Notes under the pieces: generated by a model
What the model was told of the DNA's origin: nothing
Seen by the model: only the letters and a program-made list of their open reading frames with translations
The model's database searches: none
In this document: positions 8,013-17,447 of the stretch, one piece after another
How positions within the stretch are numbered: position 1 is the stretch's first letter
Layout: every line of letters begins with the position of its first letter
Source of the DNA: Actinophytocola sp963825445
Lineage (GTDB): Bacteria > Actinomycetota > Actinomycetes > Mycobacteriales > Pseudonocardiaceae
Direction of reading: 5' to 3'
Length of the DNA: 64,000 nucleotides
Assembly: GCA_963825445.1 (NCBI GenBank)
Contig: CAWGTM010000010.1
Location: 124,001-188,000 of the forward strand
Made by a program: the position numbers and the translations under genes

Positions 8013-9794
8013 GTGATCCGCACGCACGAGGCCGGGACACTTCGCCCCGAACTCACCGGGAAAACAGTCACGCTGAGCGGCTGGGTGGCCCGGCGGCGCG
8101 ATCACGGCGGCGTGATCTTCGTCGATCTTCGTGACGCGTCCGGCGTCGCGCAGGTGGTGTTCCGCGAGGGCGAGATGGCCGAGCGTGCCCACCTGCTGCG
8201 GTCGGAGTTCTGCGTCCGAGTGGTCGGCGAGGTGTCCCGGCGGCCCGAGGGCAACGAGAACGCCGACATCCCCACGGGCGAGGTCGAGGTGCTGGTCACC
8301 GAGCTGGAGGTGCTGAGCGAGTCCGCTCCGCTGCCGTTCCAGCTCGACGAGCACCTGACGGTCGGCGAGGACGTCCGGCTGCGCCACCGCTACCTCGACC
8401 TGCGTCGCAGCGGTCCCGCCCGCGCGCTGCGGATGCGCAGCGAGGCCAACCGGATCGCCCGCGACGTCCTCCACGGCGAGAACTTCGTAGAGGTCGAGAC
8501 CCCGACCCTCACCCGGTCCACCCCGGAGGGCGCCCGCGACTTCGTGGTGCCCGCCCGCCTGCAGCCCGGCTCCTGGTACGCGCTGCCGCAGTCGCCCCAG
8601 CTGTTCAAGCAGCTGCTGATGGTCGGCGGCCTCGAGCGGTACTACCAGATCGCCCGCTGCTACCGCGACGAGGACTTCCGCGCCGACCGGCAGCCGGAGT
8701 TCACCCAGCTCGACATCGAGATGAGCTTCGTCGAGGAGGACGACGTGATCGCCCTCGGCGAGCGGGTCGTCGCGGCGCTGTGGCGCGACCTCGCGGGCCA
8801 CGAGATCCCGACCCCCATCCGGCGGATGACCTACGCGGAGGCCATGGCCCGCTACGGCACCGACAAGCCGGACCTGCGGTTCGACCTCGAACTGACCGAG
8901 CTGACCGAATACTTCGCGGAGACCCCGTTCCGCGTGTTCCGCGCGCCCTACGTCGGCGCCGTGGTCATGCCCGGAGGTGCGAGCCAGCCGCGTCGCCAGC
9001 TCGACGCCTGGCAGGAGTGGGCCAAGCAGCGCGGCGCCAAGGGCCTGGCCTACGTCCTGGTGGGCGAGGACGGCACGCTCGGCGGCCCGGTCGCCAAGAA
9101 CCTGTCCGAGGCCGAGCGCGAGGGCCTGGCCAAGGCCACCGGCGCTTCCCCCGGCGACTGCGTCTTCTTCGCGGCGAACAACCCGGCCGAGGGCCGCTCG
9201 CTGCTCGGGGCGGCGCGCGTGGAGATCGGCCGGCGGCTAGGGCTGATCGACGAGTCCGCGTGGTCGTTCGTGTGGGTGGTCGACGCGCCGATGTTCGAGG
9301 AGGCCGAGGCCGCCCGCAGCGCCGGTGACGTGGCCGTCGGCGGCGGTCGCTGGACGGCCGTGCACCACGCGTTCACCTCACCGAACGCCGAGTGGCTCGA
9401 CCGGTTCGAGGAGGACCCGGGCAACGCCCTGGCCTACGCCTACGACCTCGTCTGCAACGGCAACGAGATCGGCGGCGGGTCCATCCGTATCCACCAGCCC
9501 GACGTGCAGAAGCGCGTGTTCGAGGTCATGGGCATCTCCGCGGAGGACGCCGACGAGAAGTTCGGCTTCCTGCTGGAGGCGTTCAAGTTCGGCGCCCCGC
9601 CCCACGGCGGCATCGCGTTCGGCTGGGACCGGATCGTCATGCTGCTCGCGGGTGAGCAGTCGCTGCGTGAGGTCATCGCGTTCCCCAAGACCGGCGGCGG
9701 CTACGACCCGCTGACCAGCGCTCCCGCGCCGATCACCGCGGCGCAGCGCAAGGAGGCAGGAGTGGACGCGAAGCCGGCTCCGGTCAAGGCGTAG
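8013..9794 (+). CDS. aspS: Aspartate--tRNA ligase (Asp/Asn type)
   Basis: Class II aminoacyl-tRNA synthetase charging tRNA-Asp, 593 residues. N-terminal OB-fold anticodon domain (LSGWVARRRDHGGVIFVDLRD as two parts), class II motif 2 YRDEDFRADRQPEFTQLD, GAD-type insertion in the middle, motif 3 GGIAFGWDRIVML. GTG 8013 with AGGAGAG upstream; a longer open frame to 7857 is not supported. Actinobacterial AspRS with GatCAB are usually of the non-discriminating type, but the discriminating residues were not examined. The 215-bp upstream gap holds no T-box or other leader that I can see. Confidence 0.96.
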   Translation: MIRTHEAGTLRPELTGKTVTLSGWVARRRDHGGVIFVDLRDASGVAQVVFREGEMAERAHLLRSEFCVRVVGEVSRRPEGNENADIPTGEVEVLVTELEVLSESAPLPFQLDEHLTVGEDVRLRHRYLDLRRSGPARALRMRSEANRIARDVLHGENFVEVETPTLTRSTPEGARDFVVPARLQPGSWYALPQSPQLFKQLLMVGGLERYYQIARCYRDEDFRADRQPEFTQLDIEMSFVEEDDVIALGERVVAALWRDLAGHEIPTPIRRMTYAEAMARYGTDKPDLRFDLELTELTEYFAETPFRVFRAPYVGAVVMPGGASQPRRQLDAWQEWAKQRGAKGLAYVLVGEDGTLGGPVAKNLSEAEREGLAKATGASPGDCVFFAANNPAEGRSLLGAARVEIGRRLGLIDESAWSFVWVVDAPMFEEAEAARSAGDVAVGGGRWTAVHHAFTSPNAEWLDRFEEDPGNALAYAYDLVCNGNEIGGGSIRIHQPDVQKRVFEVMGISAEDADEKFGFLLEAFKFGAPPHGGIAFGWDRIVMLLAGEQSLREVIAFPKTGGGYDPLTSAPAPITAAQRKEAGVDAKPAPVKA

Positions 9795-9797
9795 CCC

Positions 9798-10739
9798 GTG
9801 CTGCACCTGCGGGTGATCAGCCCGGCCGAGCGGACCGACGACGTCCTCGCGTTGCTGCGGGACGAGCCGGGGGCGGCGCACGTGGTGCTGCATCGCGGCG
9901 CTGCTGTGGCGCCGCCCGGCGACGTGGTCGAGACGGATGTGGCCAGGGAGTCGGCCGACGCGCTGATCTCGGGGCTGTGCGCCCTCGGGATCGACCACAC
10001 GGGCGGTATCACGCTGGAACAGGTCGACACGGCGCTGTCCGACGCGGCGGACGAGGCCGAGGAGGCCGCGCCCGGTGACGGTGCCGACGCCGTGGTCTGG
10101 GAAGAGCTGCTGGTCAGGACGGGGGAGGAGTCGCGGCTCAACGTCACCTTCCTCTCCTTCCTGGCGATCGCCTGCCTGCTGGCGGCGGTCGGCGTGATCA
10201 CCGACTCGCCCATCACACTGGTCGGCGCGATGGTGGTCGGCCCGGAGTTCGGGCCGCTCGCCGCGATCTCCGTCGGGTTGGTGCGGCGCCGCTGGGACCT
10301 CGTGCGACGCGCGTCGGTGGTGCTCGCCGTGGGGTTTCCGCTCGCCATACTCGTGACCGCCGGCGTAACGGCGCTCGGCAGTGCGGCCGGGCTGTTCGAC
10401 GCGTCGGCGCTGTCGGGTGAGCACGAAGTGGACTTCGTGTTCGACATCGGACCCTGGTCACTGATCGTCGCGGTGCTGGCCGGTGCGGCGGGCATGCTGT
10501 CGATGACCTCGGCGAAGTCCGCGGCACTCGTCGGCGTCTTCATCTCGGTCACCACGGTCCCGGCGGCCGGGTACGCGAGCGTCGCGGCGATCCTCGGTGA
10601 GTGGTCGCGCTTCGTCGACTCGTTCGGACAGCTCGCCGTGAACCTGGTCGGCATCGTCGCGGCCGCCACCGTGGTACTCCTGATGCGTAAGGGCACGTGG
10701 ACCGTGCCCGACGCCGGTCGGCCGCTGTCGGCCGGGTGA
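9798..10739 (+). CDS. DUF389 family membrane protein
   Basis: 313 residues of unknown function. An N-terminal cytosolic part of about 110 residues (MLHLRVISPAERTDDVLALL) is followed by six or so membrane helices. The segment DSPITLVGAMVVGPEFGPLA is the DUF389 signature (usual form MLISPLMGPI). GTG start at 9798, three bases after the aspS stop, so very likely co-transcribed. 10740-10854 downstream has no gene; it is AT-rich around TCGTTATTTATCC and may hold the next promoter. Confidence 0.85.
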   Translation: MLHLRVISPAERTDDVLALLRDEPGAAHVVLHRGAAVAPPGDVVETDVARESADALISGLCALGIDHTGGITLEQVDTALSDAADEAEEAAPGDGADAVVWEELLVRTGEESRLNVTFLSFLAIACLLAAVGVITDSPITLVGAMVVGPEFGPLAAISVGLVRRRWDLVRRASVVLAVGFPLAILVTAGVTALGSAAGLFDASALSGEHEVDFVFDIGPWSLIVAVLAGAAGMLSMTSAKSAALVGVFISVTTVPAAGYASVAAILGEWSRFVDSFGQLAVNLVGIVAAATVVLLMRKGTWTVPDAGRPLSAG

Positions 10740-10854
10740 TCTCTCGCAACGTGTCCGACACGAGCTGTTCTCGTTATTTATCCCCGGATTGTGGCTACTT
10801 GATCGATAGACATGGCTACGGTCGGTGGTACGAGCGGGAGTAGGGTCTGAGGAG

Positions 10855-12057
10855 ATGAGTGTGGAAACCGCCGCCGACCCACCGACAGTTGGTGGCGATG
10901 CGGACCCCGAGCTGTTGGCGACCGTGGTCGCGGCGGAGTCCGTGCTCAGCCGGAGATTCGGCTCACGGATCAGGTTGACCGACGCCGAAGACCTTGGTGG
11001 CAGCGAGAGATCGGTCGTGGTCCGTGCGCGGGTCGCCGCGAGTCCCTTCTCCCTGCCCAGAACCCTGGTGCTCAAGCGCTACGTGGCCGGGCCGGACGAA
11101 CACTGCGACAGCTTCGTGCGCGAGGCGGCCAGCTATCAGCTGTTCACGGCGCTGGCCTCGGAGGACCGGATGTGTCCCGAGCTGTTCGCGCATGGTGCGG
11201 ACAGCAGGTTGCTGGTGCTCGAGGATCTCGGCCGCGTGCCGACTCTCGCGGACAAGCTGCTGGGCGACGACGCGCGCGACGCGGAACGGGCGCTGCTGTC
11301 GTGGTCGCGCTCGCTCGGGCGGCTCCACGCCACCACCGCGGGCCGCGAGGCCGACTTCGACGCGTTGCAGCGGCGGCTCACGGTGCCCGACTTCAAGGAT
11401 CCACTGGCGATCGACGGCGCGACCGCGCTGAACGACCTGCCGTCGGTGATCGAGGCCGAACTCGGGATCGCCACCGGTGCCGCGGTGCGGGAGTGCGCGC
11501 AGCGGAGCCGATCGCTGCTCGACACGGGCCGGCACCGGGCGTTCAGCCCGTCGGACTCGTGTCCGGACAACAACCTGATCACCCCGCGCGGCGTGCGGTT
11601 CCTCGACCTCGAGGGCGGCTGCGTGCGCAACGCCATCTTCGACGCGGCCTTCCTGCGGGTGCCGTTCCCGTCTTGCTGGTGCCCGTTCGCGCTGCCGGCC
11701 GGGATGACCGACGCGATGGTCGCCGGCTGGCGGGCCGAGGTGCGGGTGGTGTGGCCGGATCTCGACGACGACAGCGTGCTGCTGCCCCGGCTGCTCGACG
11801 CCCAGCTGTTCTGGGTGTGGCTGACCACGTGGCAGTTCTTCAGCCGGCCGGAGGCCGCACAGAGGCACTCGTCGAACCTGGCGGACACGCCGTCGGACAC
11901 CATGGTGCTGTCCGACCGGTGGCGGCGGCTGGGGGAGTCGGCGCACAACGGCGGCGCGGACGCCCTGGCTGAGCACGCGACGCAGGTCTGGCGGGCGCTG
12001 CGGACCCGGTTCGGGGACGAGCCGGCGCTGCAGCTGTACCCGGCGTTCCGCACGTAA
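10855..12057 (+). CDS. Aminoglycoside phosphotransferase (APH)-like kinase family protein
   Basis: 400 residues with a protein-kinase-like fold. The N-lobe has LVLKRYVAG (the ATP-binding Lys) and LLVLEDLG (hinge); the C-lobe has SPSDSCPDNNL where APH enzymes have HxDxxxxN, so the first His is a Ser here, followed by FLDLEGG for the metal-binding Asp region. The Asp and Asn survive, so activity is possible but the substrate is unknown; it is not close to known resistance enzymes by any motif I can name. ATG 10855 with GAGGAG upstream. Isolated, with a convergent neighbour. Confidence 0.72.
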   Translation: MSVETAADPPTVGGDADPELLATVVAAESVLSRRFGSRIRLTDAEDLGGSERSVVVRARVAASPFSLPRTLVLKRYVAGPDEHCDSFVREAASYQLFTALASEDRMCPELFAHGADSRLLVLEDLGRVPTLADKLLGDDARDAERALLSWSRSLGRLHATTAGREADFDALQRRLTVPDFKDPLAIDGATALNDLPSVIEAELGIATGAAVRECAQRSRSLLDTGRHRAFSPSDSCPDNNLITPRGVRFLDLEGGCVRNAIFDAAFLRVPFPSCWCPFALPAGMTDAMVAGWRAEVRVVWPDLDDDSVLLPRLLDAQLFWVWLTTWQFFSRPEAAQRHSSNLADTPSDTMVLSDRWRRLGESAHNGGADALAEHATQVWRALRTRFGDEPALQLYPAFRT

Positions 12058-12175
12058 CTTTTTTGTCGGTGCTCGTGGCTAGTGTGCCGGCCATGGGATT
12101 CCACGAGAGGGTCATCTCGACCACTGGTTGGCCGACGGTCCGGTCGGCCGCCCGTGATCCGTCCTTTGTGGACGA

Positions 12176-12757
12176 TCAGGTGCGGGTGAACTTGACCTTC
12201 GACGGGCCCAGCTCGCGCAGCTCCCGGTAGGCCTCGTCCAGCGTGGTCGTCTTGTGCTTGTCCGACACGGCCAGCGGTGCGCCGAAGGTCTTGGCCAACC
12301 GGCGCATGTGGCGGTCGAGGGAGCCGTTGAGCGCGCCCTTGAGTTCGGGGCCGACCTTGTCGGTCACGTTGAACAGCAGGTAGCGGGCGGAGGTGTTGCG
12401 CCGGCCGTGCCAGGTGTGCAGCGTCACGGCCGTGACGTCGGCCCAGCCCAGCCGCACGGACGCGGGCCGGAGGTAGCCGCCGGCCCGGAGCCACACGTGG
12501 TGGCGGTCGGCCGCGAACGCCGGTCCGAAGCTGATCTCGGAACGCAACGTGAGGAGGTCCATGGCCACTCCGGCCAGACACAGCAGCGCCACGATCGACC
12601 ACACGCCGAACCAGGTGGTCACGGACGCGCCGTACAGCGCGATCAGGGCGCTGACACCGAACACGATGATCATCGGCAGCGCCGAGCGCACCACTGATCG
12701 CTGGTCGGGCTGCACGACCAGCGTGACGTCCTCGGGGATGCGGGTTGCCTGCTCCAC
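12176..12757 (-). CDS. Two-TM membrane protein, PH-like domain
   Basis: 193 residues, unknown function. Two adjacent membrane helices at about residues 25-68 (ALPMIIVFGVSALIALYG; VWSIVALLCLAGVAMDLLTL) are followed by a soluble domain of PH/YcxB-like character. GTG at 12757 follows a TACGCT hexamer by six bases, typical of a leaderless start. Divergent from the SGNH gene with only 51 bp between starts. 12058-12175 downstream contains a run of T (TTTTTTG near 12060) but no gene. Confidence 0.6.
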   Translation of the reverse strand: MEQATRIPEDVTLVVQPDQRSVVRSALPMIIVFGVSALIALYGASVTTWFGVWSIVALLCLAGVAMDLLTLRSEISFGPAFAADRHHVWLRAGGYLRPASVRLGWADVTAVTLHTWHGRRNTSARYLLFNVTDKVGPELKGALNGSLDRHMRRLAKTFGAPLAVSDKHKTTTLDEAYRELRELGPSKVKFTRT

Positions 12758-12808
12758 GCGGGCAGCGTAGCGGCCGGGATATCCTGCGAACGATCACCGG
12801 AGGGGGTG

Positions 12809-13630
12809 GTGTCGATCAGTGAGCCGCGGTATTCCCGCTACGTGGCCCTTGGCGACAGCCAGACGGAGGGCCTGGGCGACGGCGACGAGGTCCAGGGCTA
12901 TCGGGGCTTCGCCGACCGCCTGGCTACACGCCTGGCCGAGCTGAACCCGTCACTGCTGTACGCGAACCTCGCGGTGCGGGGCAAGCTGGCGGGCGAGGTC
13001 CACGAGGAACAGTTGGCGGCCGCACTGGCGCTGGAACCAGACGTGGCGACGGTGGTGGCCGGCGTGAACGACGTGCTCAGCACGAAGTTCGACGCCGCCG
13101 CGGTCGCCCGGCACCTCGAGGAGATGTTCGCGGCGCTGACCGCCGCCGGCGCCCAGGTGGGCACGGTGACGTTCCCGAACGTGGGTCAGATCGCGCCGCT
13201 GGCCCGCCCACTGGTCCCACGCGTCGTGGCGCTGAACGAACAGATCCGGCGGGCCGCGGCCCGCCATGGCGTGTGCGTGGTGGAAACGTTCACGGTCCCG
13301 GTGACCACGGACTCGAGAATCTGGTCAGCGGACCGCCTGCACGCGAGCCCGCTGGGCCACGAACTGATCGCCGCGTCCCTGGCCCACGCCCTACAACTCC
13401 CGGACGCGGACGACTCCTGGACCGTCCCCCTCCCACCCCTGCCCAGACCGTCGCGACTGACCACGGTCCGCACAGAACTGACGTGGATGGGCACGTTCCT
13501 GGGCCCCTGGCTGAACCGCCGCCTACGAGGCATCAGCTCAGGCACCGGCCGCACCCCCAAACGCCCAACCCTGACCCCGCTAACCCCAACCCCACCCACC
13601 CACGACAACCACTCCGACCACCCACAATGA
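12809..13630 (+). CDS. SGNH/GDSL-family hydrolase
   Basis: Esterase/lipase-type serine hydrolase of 273 residues. Block I ALGDSQTEGLGDG (catalytic Ser), block III VVAGVNDVLS (oxyanion Asn), block V ADRLHASPLGHELIA (Asp and His) are all present. No signal peptide, so probably cytosolic. The last 30 residues are a low-complexity Pro/Thr/His tail with different codon choice (many CCC and ACC codons) and the stop codon lies inside the first unit of the downstream repeat array. GTG 12809 is five bases after GGAGG; 12806 is an alternative. Confidence 0.88.
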   Translation: MSISEPRYSRYVALGDSQTEGLGDGDEVQGYRGFADRLATRLAELNPSLLYANLAVRGKLAGEVHEEQLAAALALEPDVATVVAGVNDVLSTKFDAAAVARHLEEMFAALTAAGAQVGTVTFPNVGQIAPLARPLVPRVVALNEQIRRAAARHGVCVVETFTVPVTTDSRIWSADRLHASPLGHELIAASLAHALQLPDADDSWTVPLPPLPRPSRLTTVRTELTWMGTFLGPWLNRRLRGISSGTGRTPKRPTLTPLTPTPPTHDNHSDHPQ

Positions 13631-13900
13631 CCGTTCCAGTCGCCCATGGTGACCACTCCGGTCAGCGGTGACCTGCCCAGTCGCCACGATGACCATTCCG
13701 GCCGCGCATGATGACCGGCCCCGTTGCGCATGATGACCGATCCGGTAGCGCACGATGACCACTCCGGCCGCGTATGGGCCGTTGCGGTCGGCGATGGTCG
13801 ACCCGGTCGCGCATGGTGATGGTTGCGGTCGCGTGGTGGCCGACCCGGTCTCGCGAGATGGTCGTTCCGGTCGGCCAAGATGACCACTCCGGTCAGCGGC
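13627..13900. repeat. Degenerate tandem array, 22-bp unit (array A)
   Basis: About 12 degenerate copies of a unit close to TGACCACTCCGGTCGCGCAT plus two bases, starting at the SGNH stop codon and running to about 13900. Copies differ by several substitutions and a few have indels. No coding potential, no constant repeat with unique spacers, hence not CRISPR. Confidence 0.85.
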
Positions 13901-13920
13901 GCTGGCCGCTCAGACTCGTC

Positions 13921-14174
13921 GAGTTGGCCGCCGGAGTACGCGAGTCGGCCACTCAGGCACGCCGAGTCGGCCACTCGGGACGCCGAGTCGGCCACTCAGG
14001 TACGCCCAGTCGGCCACTCGGGCGCCGAGTCGGCCACTCAGGCACGCCGAGTCGGCCACTCGCGTACGCCGAGTCGGCCGCTCACCATGCCGGCCGAGCC
14101 GGCCGGTCGAGTTGGGCGGCACTCACGCACGCCGAGTTGGCCATTCGCGTACGCCGAGTTTGCCGCTCGCGCAC
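13921..14174. repeat. Degenerate tandem array, about 22-bp unit with core GAGTCGGCCACTC (array B)
   Basis: Eleven to twelve copies of GAGTCGGCCACTC separated by 7-9 bases such as AGGCACGCC or GCGTACGCC. The core is nearly self-complementary, so each copy could form a small hairpin or bind a dimeric protein. The array ends about 30 bp from the stop of the ankyrin gene. Together with array A this fills the whole gap 13631-14204 and contains no gene. Confidence 0.9.
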
Positions 14175-14204
14175 CCCGGCGCGAAGCCGAGCGAGACCAC
14201 CCGC

Positions 14205-15518
14205 TCAACCCCACTCACGCAGCAACTCGACAGCCGCCACCTGGTCGTTGTGTTCCGCCCAACTGGCCGGCGTCCCGGAGTAGAGATCATCCCGCAGCGT
14301 GGGGTCCGCGCCCGCCGCCAACAGCACCTCCATCACCTCCACCTGCCCGGACTCCGCCGCGTGGTGCAGCGCCGTCGTGCCGGACCCATGCGAAGGGCCC
14401 CCGAACGTGCCGCGCAGGTTGACCGTCGCCCCGTGTGACAGGAGCGAGCGGACCGCACGGACCCGGCCCTTCGTCGCCGCCCACGTCAGCGCCGTGCCGC
14501 GATACACGTCCGCGTCCACAGAGGCACCCCGAGCGACCAGCGCGTCGATCGCCGCCACGGCGTCCGACCGGGCCGCCCACGCCAGTGCCTCGTCGCGGAC
14601 CTCCGCCGAAGACGACGAAGGCCGCCACGCCGGGAAACCGCCGTGCGGCCGGTAGAAGCCCCGATGCGCACCGGCCGCACCGCCGGACAGGGAAGAGATC
14701 ATCGCCACGTCGTCCAGTCCGGCCGCCACCCGCAGGTTGACCGGCGTCACCGAGGCGGCGGCCAGCACCGCGGCGACCTCCACGTTCCCCCAGAACAACG
14801 CCGCCACCAGCGGTGTACCGCCATCACCCCGAGCGGACACCGCTGGAGGAGCACCGGCAGCCAGCAACACCGAAGCCATCCGCGGCAGGTTCGAATACCC
14901 CGCCTGATGCAGCGCCGTCCACCCGTGTGCGTTGCCGCGCGCCACGTCGGCACCCCGCGACAGCAGCACCTCCAGCAACCGCTCGTCACACGTCGCCGAC
15001 GCGAGCGCCAACAGGTCGTTGCCGTTCGTGCCGCGCGCGGCCACCAGCTCGGGGAACTGCGTCAGCAACGCCGACAGCGCCGGAATGTCCTGTGCCCACA
15101 ACGCCCGGAACGCCCGCGCGAACGGCGCGGACGACAGGTCACCGACGTGCCGGCGCAGCGCCGCCCACGTCGTGAACCCGTGGTTGCGCGCCACCACCAA
15201 CCGCGCCCCGTCGCGCGTCAGCGGCGCCGACCACCGCGCGAACGCGGCCACGGCCGACGGTGTCCCGTCCGATGCCGACTCCAGCAACCCGGAAGCCCGG
15301 GAACCGTAGTACGACGGATCAGGGTCGAACGCGTGCTCCAAGGACCCACCGGCGGTGGCCACCCGATCGACGTACGCACGCAACCGGGGCCACGACGGGA
15401 ACCCGTACTGGCGAGCCACCAGCGACTGCGCCTCGGAAAGCTTCACCGACCGGGCGCGCCGCAGGTCCTTCGCCTGTTTGCGCAGCTGTTCCAGGCTGAC
15501 GGCCGTGGGGAGTTCCAC
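14205..15518 (-). CDS. Ankyrin-repeat protein
   Basis: 437 residues, no signal peptide. The N-terminal 140 residues (ELPTAVSLEQLRKQAKDLRR and two copies of a GF-x-[ST]WxxLRxxV motif: YGFPSWPRLRAYV, HGFTTWAALRRHV) are followed by ankyrin repeats: GWTALHQAGYSNLPRMASVL, RGTALTWAATKGRVRAVRSL, GTTALHHAAESGQVEVMEVL. Probable protein-interaction protein; partner unknown. GTG 15518 is chosen because AAGGAGG lies five bases upstream, giving MELPTAVSL; the frame is open to 15587. Divergent from rarA. Confidence 0.85.
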   Translation of the reverse strand: MELPTAVSLEQLRKQAKDLRRARSVKLSEAQSLVARQYGFPSWPRLRAYVDRVATAGGSLEHAFDPDPSYYGSRASGLLESASDGTPSAVAAFARWSAPLTRDGARLVVARNHGFTTWAALRRHVGDLSSAPFARAFRALWAQDIPALSALLTQFPELVAARGTNGNDLLALASATCDERLLEVLLSRGADVARGNAHGWTALHQAGYSNLPRMASVLLAAGAPPAVSARGDGGTPLVAALFWGNVEVAAVLAAASVTPVNLRVAAGLDDVAMISSLSGGAAGAHRGFYRPHGGFPAWRPSSSSAEVRDEALAWAARSDAVAAIDALVARGASVDADVYRGTALTWAATKGRVRAVRSLLSHGATVNLRGTFGGPSHGSGTTALHHAAESGQVEVMEVLLAAGADPTLRDDLYSGTPASWAEHNDQVAAVELLREWG

Positions 15519-15688
15519 AGCAACCTCCTTACCCTCATCGCCCGAGGTCCGCTGGGCACCGGGCAGGGCAGAAGGTGCGAACAACACAAGATCAGGGTGG
15601 GCTCGGCCCTTTCCGCGGACGGGACGCGGCCCCGGCCGCGCGAGGGCGATCGTAACGGTTGTCGGTGCTGCCCGGTAGCGTCGGCCAC

Positions 15689-17041
15689 GTGGAGAATCTG
15701 GAGCTGTTCGACAACCCCGAAACAGAACAGCATCCCGGCGCGAAAGCGCGGGTCAGCGCCAACGCGCCGCTCGCCGTGCGCATGCGGCCGGCCAACCTCG
15801 ACGAGGTCGTCGGCCAGGACCACCTGCTCGGTTCCGGCGCCCCGCTGCGTCGCCTCGTCGAGGGCGGGACGGCGGCCTCGCTGATGCTCTACGGCCCGCC
15901 CGGCACCGGCAAGACCACGCTCGCCATGCTCGTGTCGAGCGCCATCGGCCGCCGTTTCGTGGCGCTGTCGGCGCTGTCCGCGGGCGTCAAGGAGGTCCGC
16001 GCGGTCATCGAGGAGGCCCGCCGCCGGCTCACCCACTCCGGCGAGTCCACGGTCCTGTTCATCGACGAGGTCCACCGCTTCTCCCGCACCCAGCAGGACG
16101 CGCTGCTCGGCGCCGTCGAGGACCGGATCGTGCTGCTCGTCGCGGCCACCACGGAGAACCCGTACTTCTCGGTCGTCTCCCCGCTCCTGTCCCGTTCGCT
16201 GGTGCTGCAGCTGCGTTCGCTGACCGACGACGACGTCCGCGACCTCGTCCACCGCGCGATCGCCGACGAGCGCGGCCTCAACAACACGGTCACCCTCGAC
16301 CAGGAGGCCGAGGACCACATCGTCCGCCTGGCCGGCGGCGACGCGCGCCGGGCGCTCACCGCCCTGGAAGCCGCCGCCGACTCCGCCGTCGCCACCAACG
16401 ACGGCGTCGTCGACCTGCCCACCGTCGAGTCCACGGTCGACAAGGCGGCCGTGCGCTACGACCGCCAGGGCGACCAGCACTACGACGTGACCAGCGCGTT
16501 CATCAAGTCGATCCGCGGCTCCGACGTCGACGCGGCGCTCCACTACCTGGCCAGGATGCTCGAGGCGGGGGAGGACCCCCGGTTCATCGCCCGCCGCCTG
16601 GTCATCCACGCCAGCGAGGACGTCGGCATGGCCGACCCCACCGCACTCCAGACGGCCATGGCCGCCGCCCAGGCCGTGCAGCTGATCGGCTTACCCGAGT
16701 GCACGCTCAACCTCGCGCACGCCACGATCCACCTGGCCACCGCGCCCAAGTCGAACGCCGTCACCACGGCCATCAACCAGGCCATGTCCGACGTCCGCCA
16801 GGGCGCGGTCGGCGCCGTCCCGGCCCACCTGCGCGACGGCCACTACACGGGCGCCAAGAAGCTCGGCAACGCCACCGGCTACCGCTACCCGCACAACGTG
16901 CCGGAGGGCGTGCTCGAACAGCAGTACCCGCCCGACGACCTGGTCGGCCGCGACTACTACGAGCCCACCCAGCGCGGCGCCGAACGCGCGCTCGCCGAAC
17001 GCCTGCCCAAACTGCGCCGAGCCATCCGAGGAGACAGGTGA
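15689..17041 (+). CDS. rarA: Replication-associated recombination protein A (RarA/MgsA) ATPase
   Basis: AAA+ ATPase related to clamp loaders that acts at stalled replication forks. 450 residues, family length. MRPANLDEVVGQDHLLG, Walker A GPPGTGKTT, Walker B LFIDEVHRF, sensor-type TTENPYF, arginine-finger region SRSLVLQL, and the C-terminal RarA domain GLPECTLNLAHATIHLA, HYTGAKKLGNATGYRYPH. GTG 15689 comes seven bases after TAGCGT, a leaderless arrangement. It precedes alaS in many actinobacteria, as here apart from inserted genes. Confidence 0.95.
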   Translation: MENLELFDNPETEQHPGAKARVSANAPLAVRMRPANLDEVVGQDHLLGSGAPLRRLVEGGTAASLMLYGPPGTGKTTLAMLVSSAIGRRFVALSALSAGVKEVRAVIEEARRRLTHSGESTVLFIDEVHRFSRTQQDALLGAVEDRIVLLVAATTENPYFSVVSPLLSRSLVLQLRSLTDDDVRDLVHRAIADERGLNNTVTLDQEAEDHIVRLAGGDARRALTALEAAADSAVATNDGVVDLPTVESTVDKAAVRYDRQGDQHYDVTSAFIKSIRGSDVDAALHYLARMLEAGEDPRFIARRLVIHASEDVGMADPTALQTAMAAAQAVQLIGLPECTLNLAHATIHLATAPKSNAVTTAINQAMSDVRQGAVGAVPAHLRDGHYTGAKKLGNATGYRYPHNVPEGVLEQQYPPDDLVGRDYYEPTQRGAERALAERLPKLRRAIRGDR

Positions 17042-17181
17042 AGAGATCGGCTGCCTCAGGGGCACCGTGACGGCACCCAGTCACTAACCAGTGACCATCA
17101 GCACCGTTCGCCGGACCGCGACCAGCACTTAGTTCCGGGGAGCGGACCAGCGTTCCCCGGGGAGCACGGCGACCTCTCCGC

Positions 17182-17345
17182 GCCGGTCGCGACCTCCCGG
17201 TCACGGTGATGAACGCGCCCGCCGACAAGGACGTCATCGCCACCCTCGCCGAAGCGGGTGTCGAACGGGTCCTGCCGAGCTGCCGAGGACCGACCGCGAC
17301 ACGACCCTGCGCGCCCTCGACGGACATGCTGGTCTCGCCGGGTGA
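17182..17345 (+). pseudogene. C-terminal remnant of an F420-dependent (LLM-class) oxidoreductase
   Basis: The segment AGRDLPVTVMNAPADKD followed by VIATLAEAGVERVL reads like the end of an LLM-class F420-dependent oxidoreductase; a one-base shift near 17272 continues it as ELPRTDRDTTLRALDGH to a stop at 17343-17345. No matching N-terminal part precedes it: 17042-17181 is short and does not read through. A decayed leftover of a gene once next to rarA. Judged by motif memory only. Confidence 0.55.
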
Positions 17346-17447
17346 TCCGGGCGGCGTGCCGGCGCCGCACACCCGAGAACCCCGAAACCGGAATTCCCGG
17401 TGCGATGATGCGCACACGCACAGTCATCACCCCAGGAAAGGCCGTTC

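Noticed and set aside
12093..12230. Short plus-strand frame after the APH-like gene
   Set aside because: Overlaps the end of the minus-strand membrane gene and lacks a ribosome site or similarity.
13627..14174. CRISPR array
   Set aside because: Units are degenerate, there are no constant repeats with unique spacers, and no cas genes are nearby.
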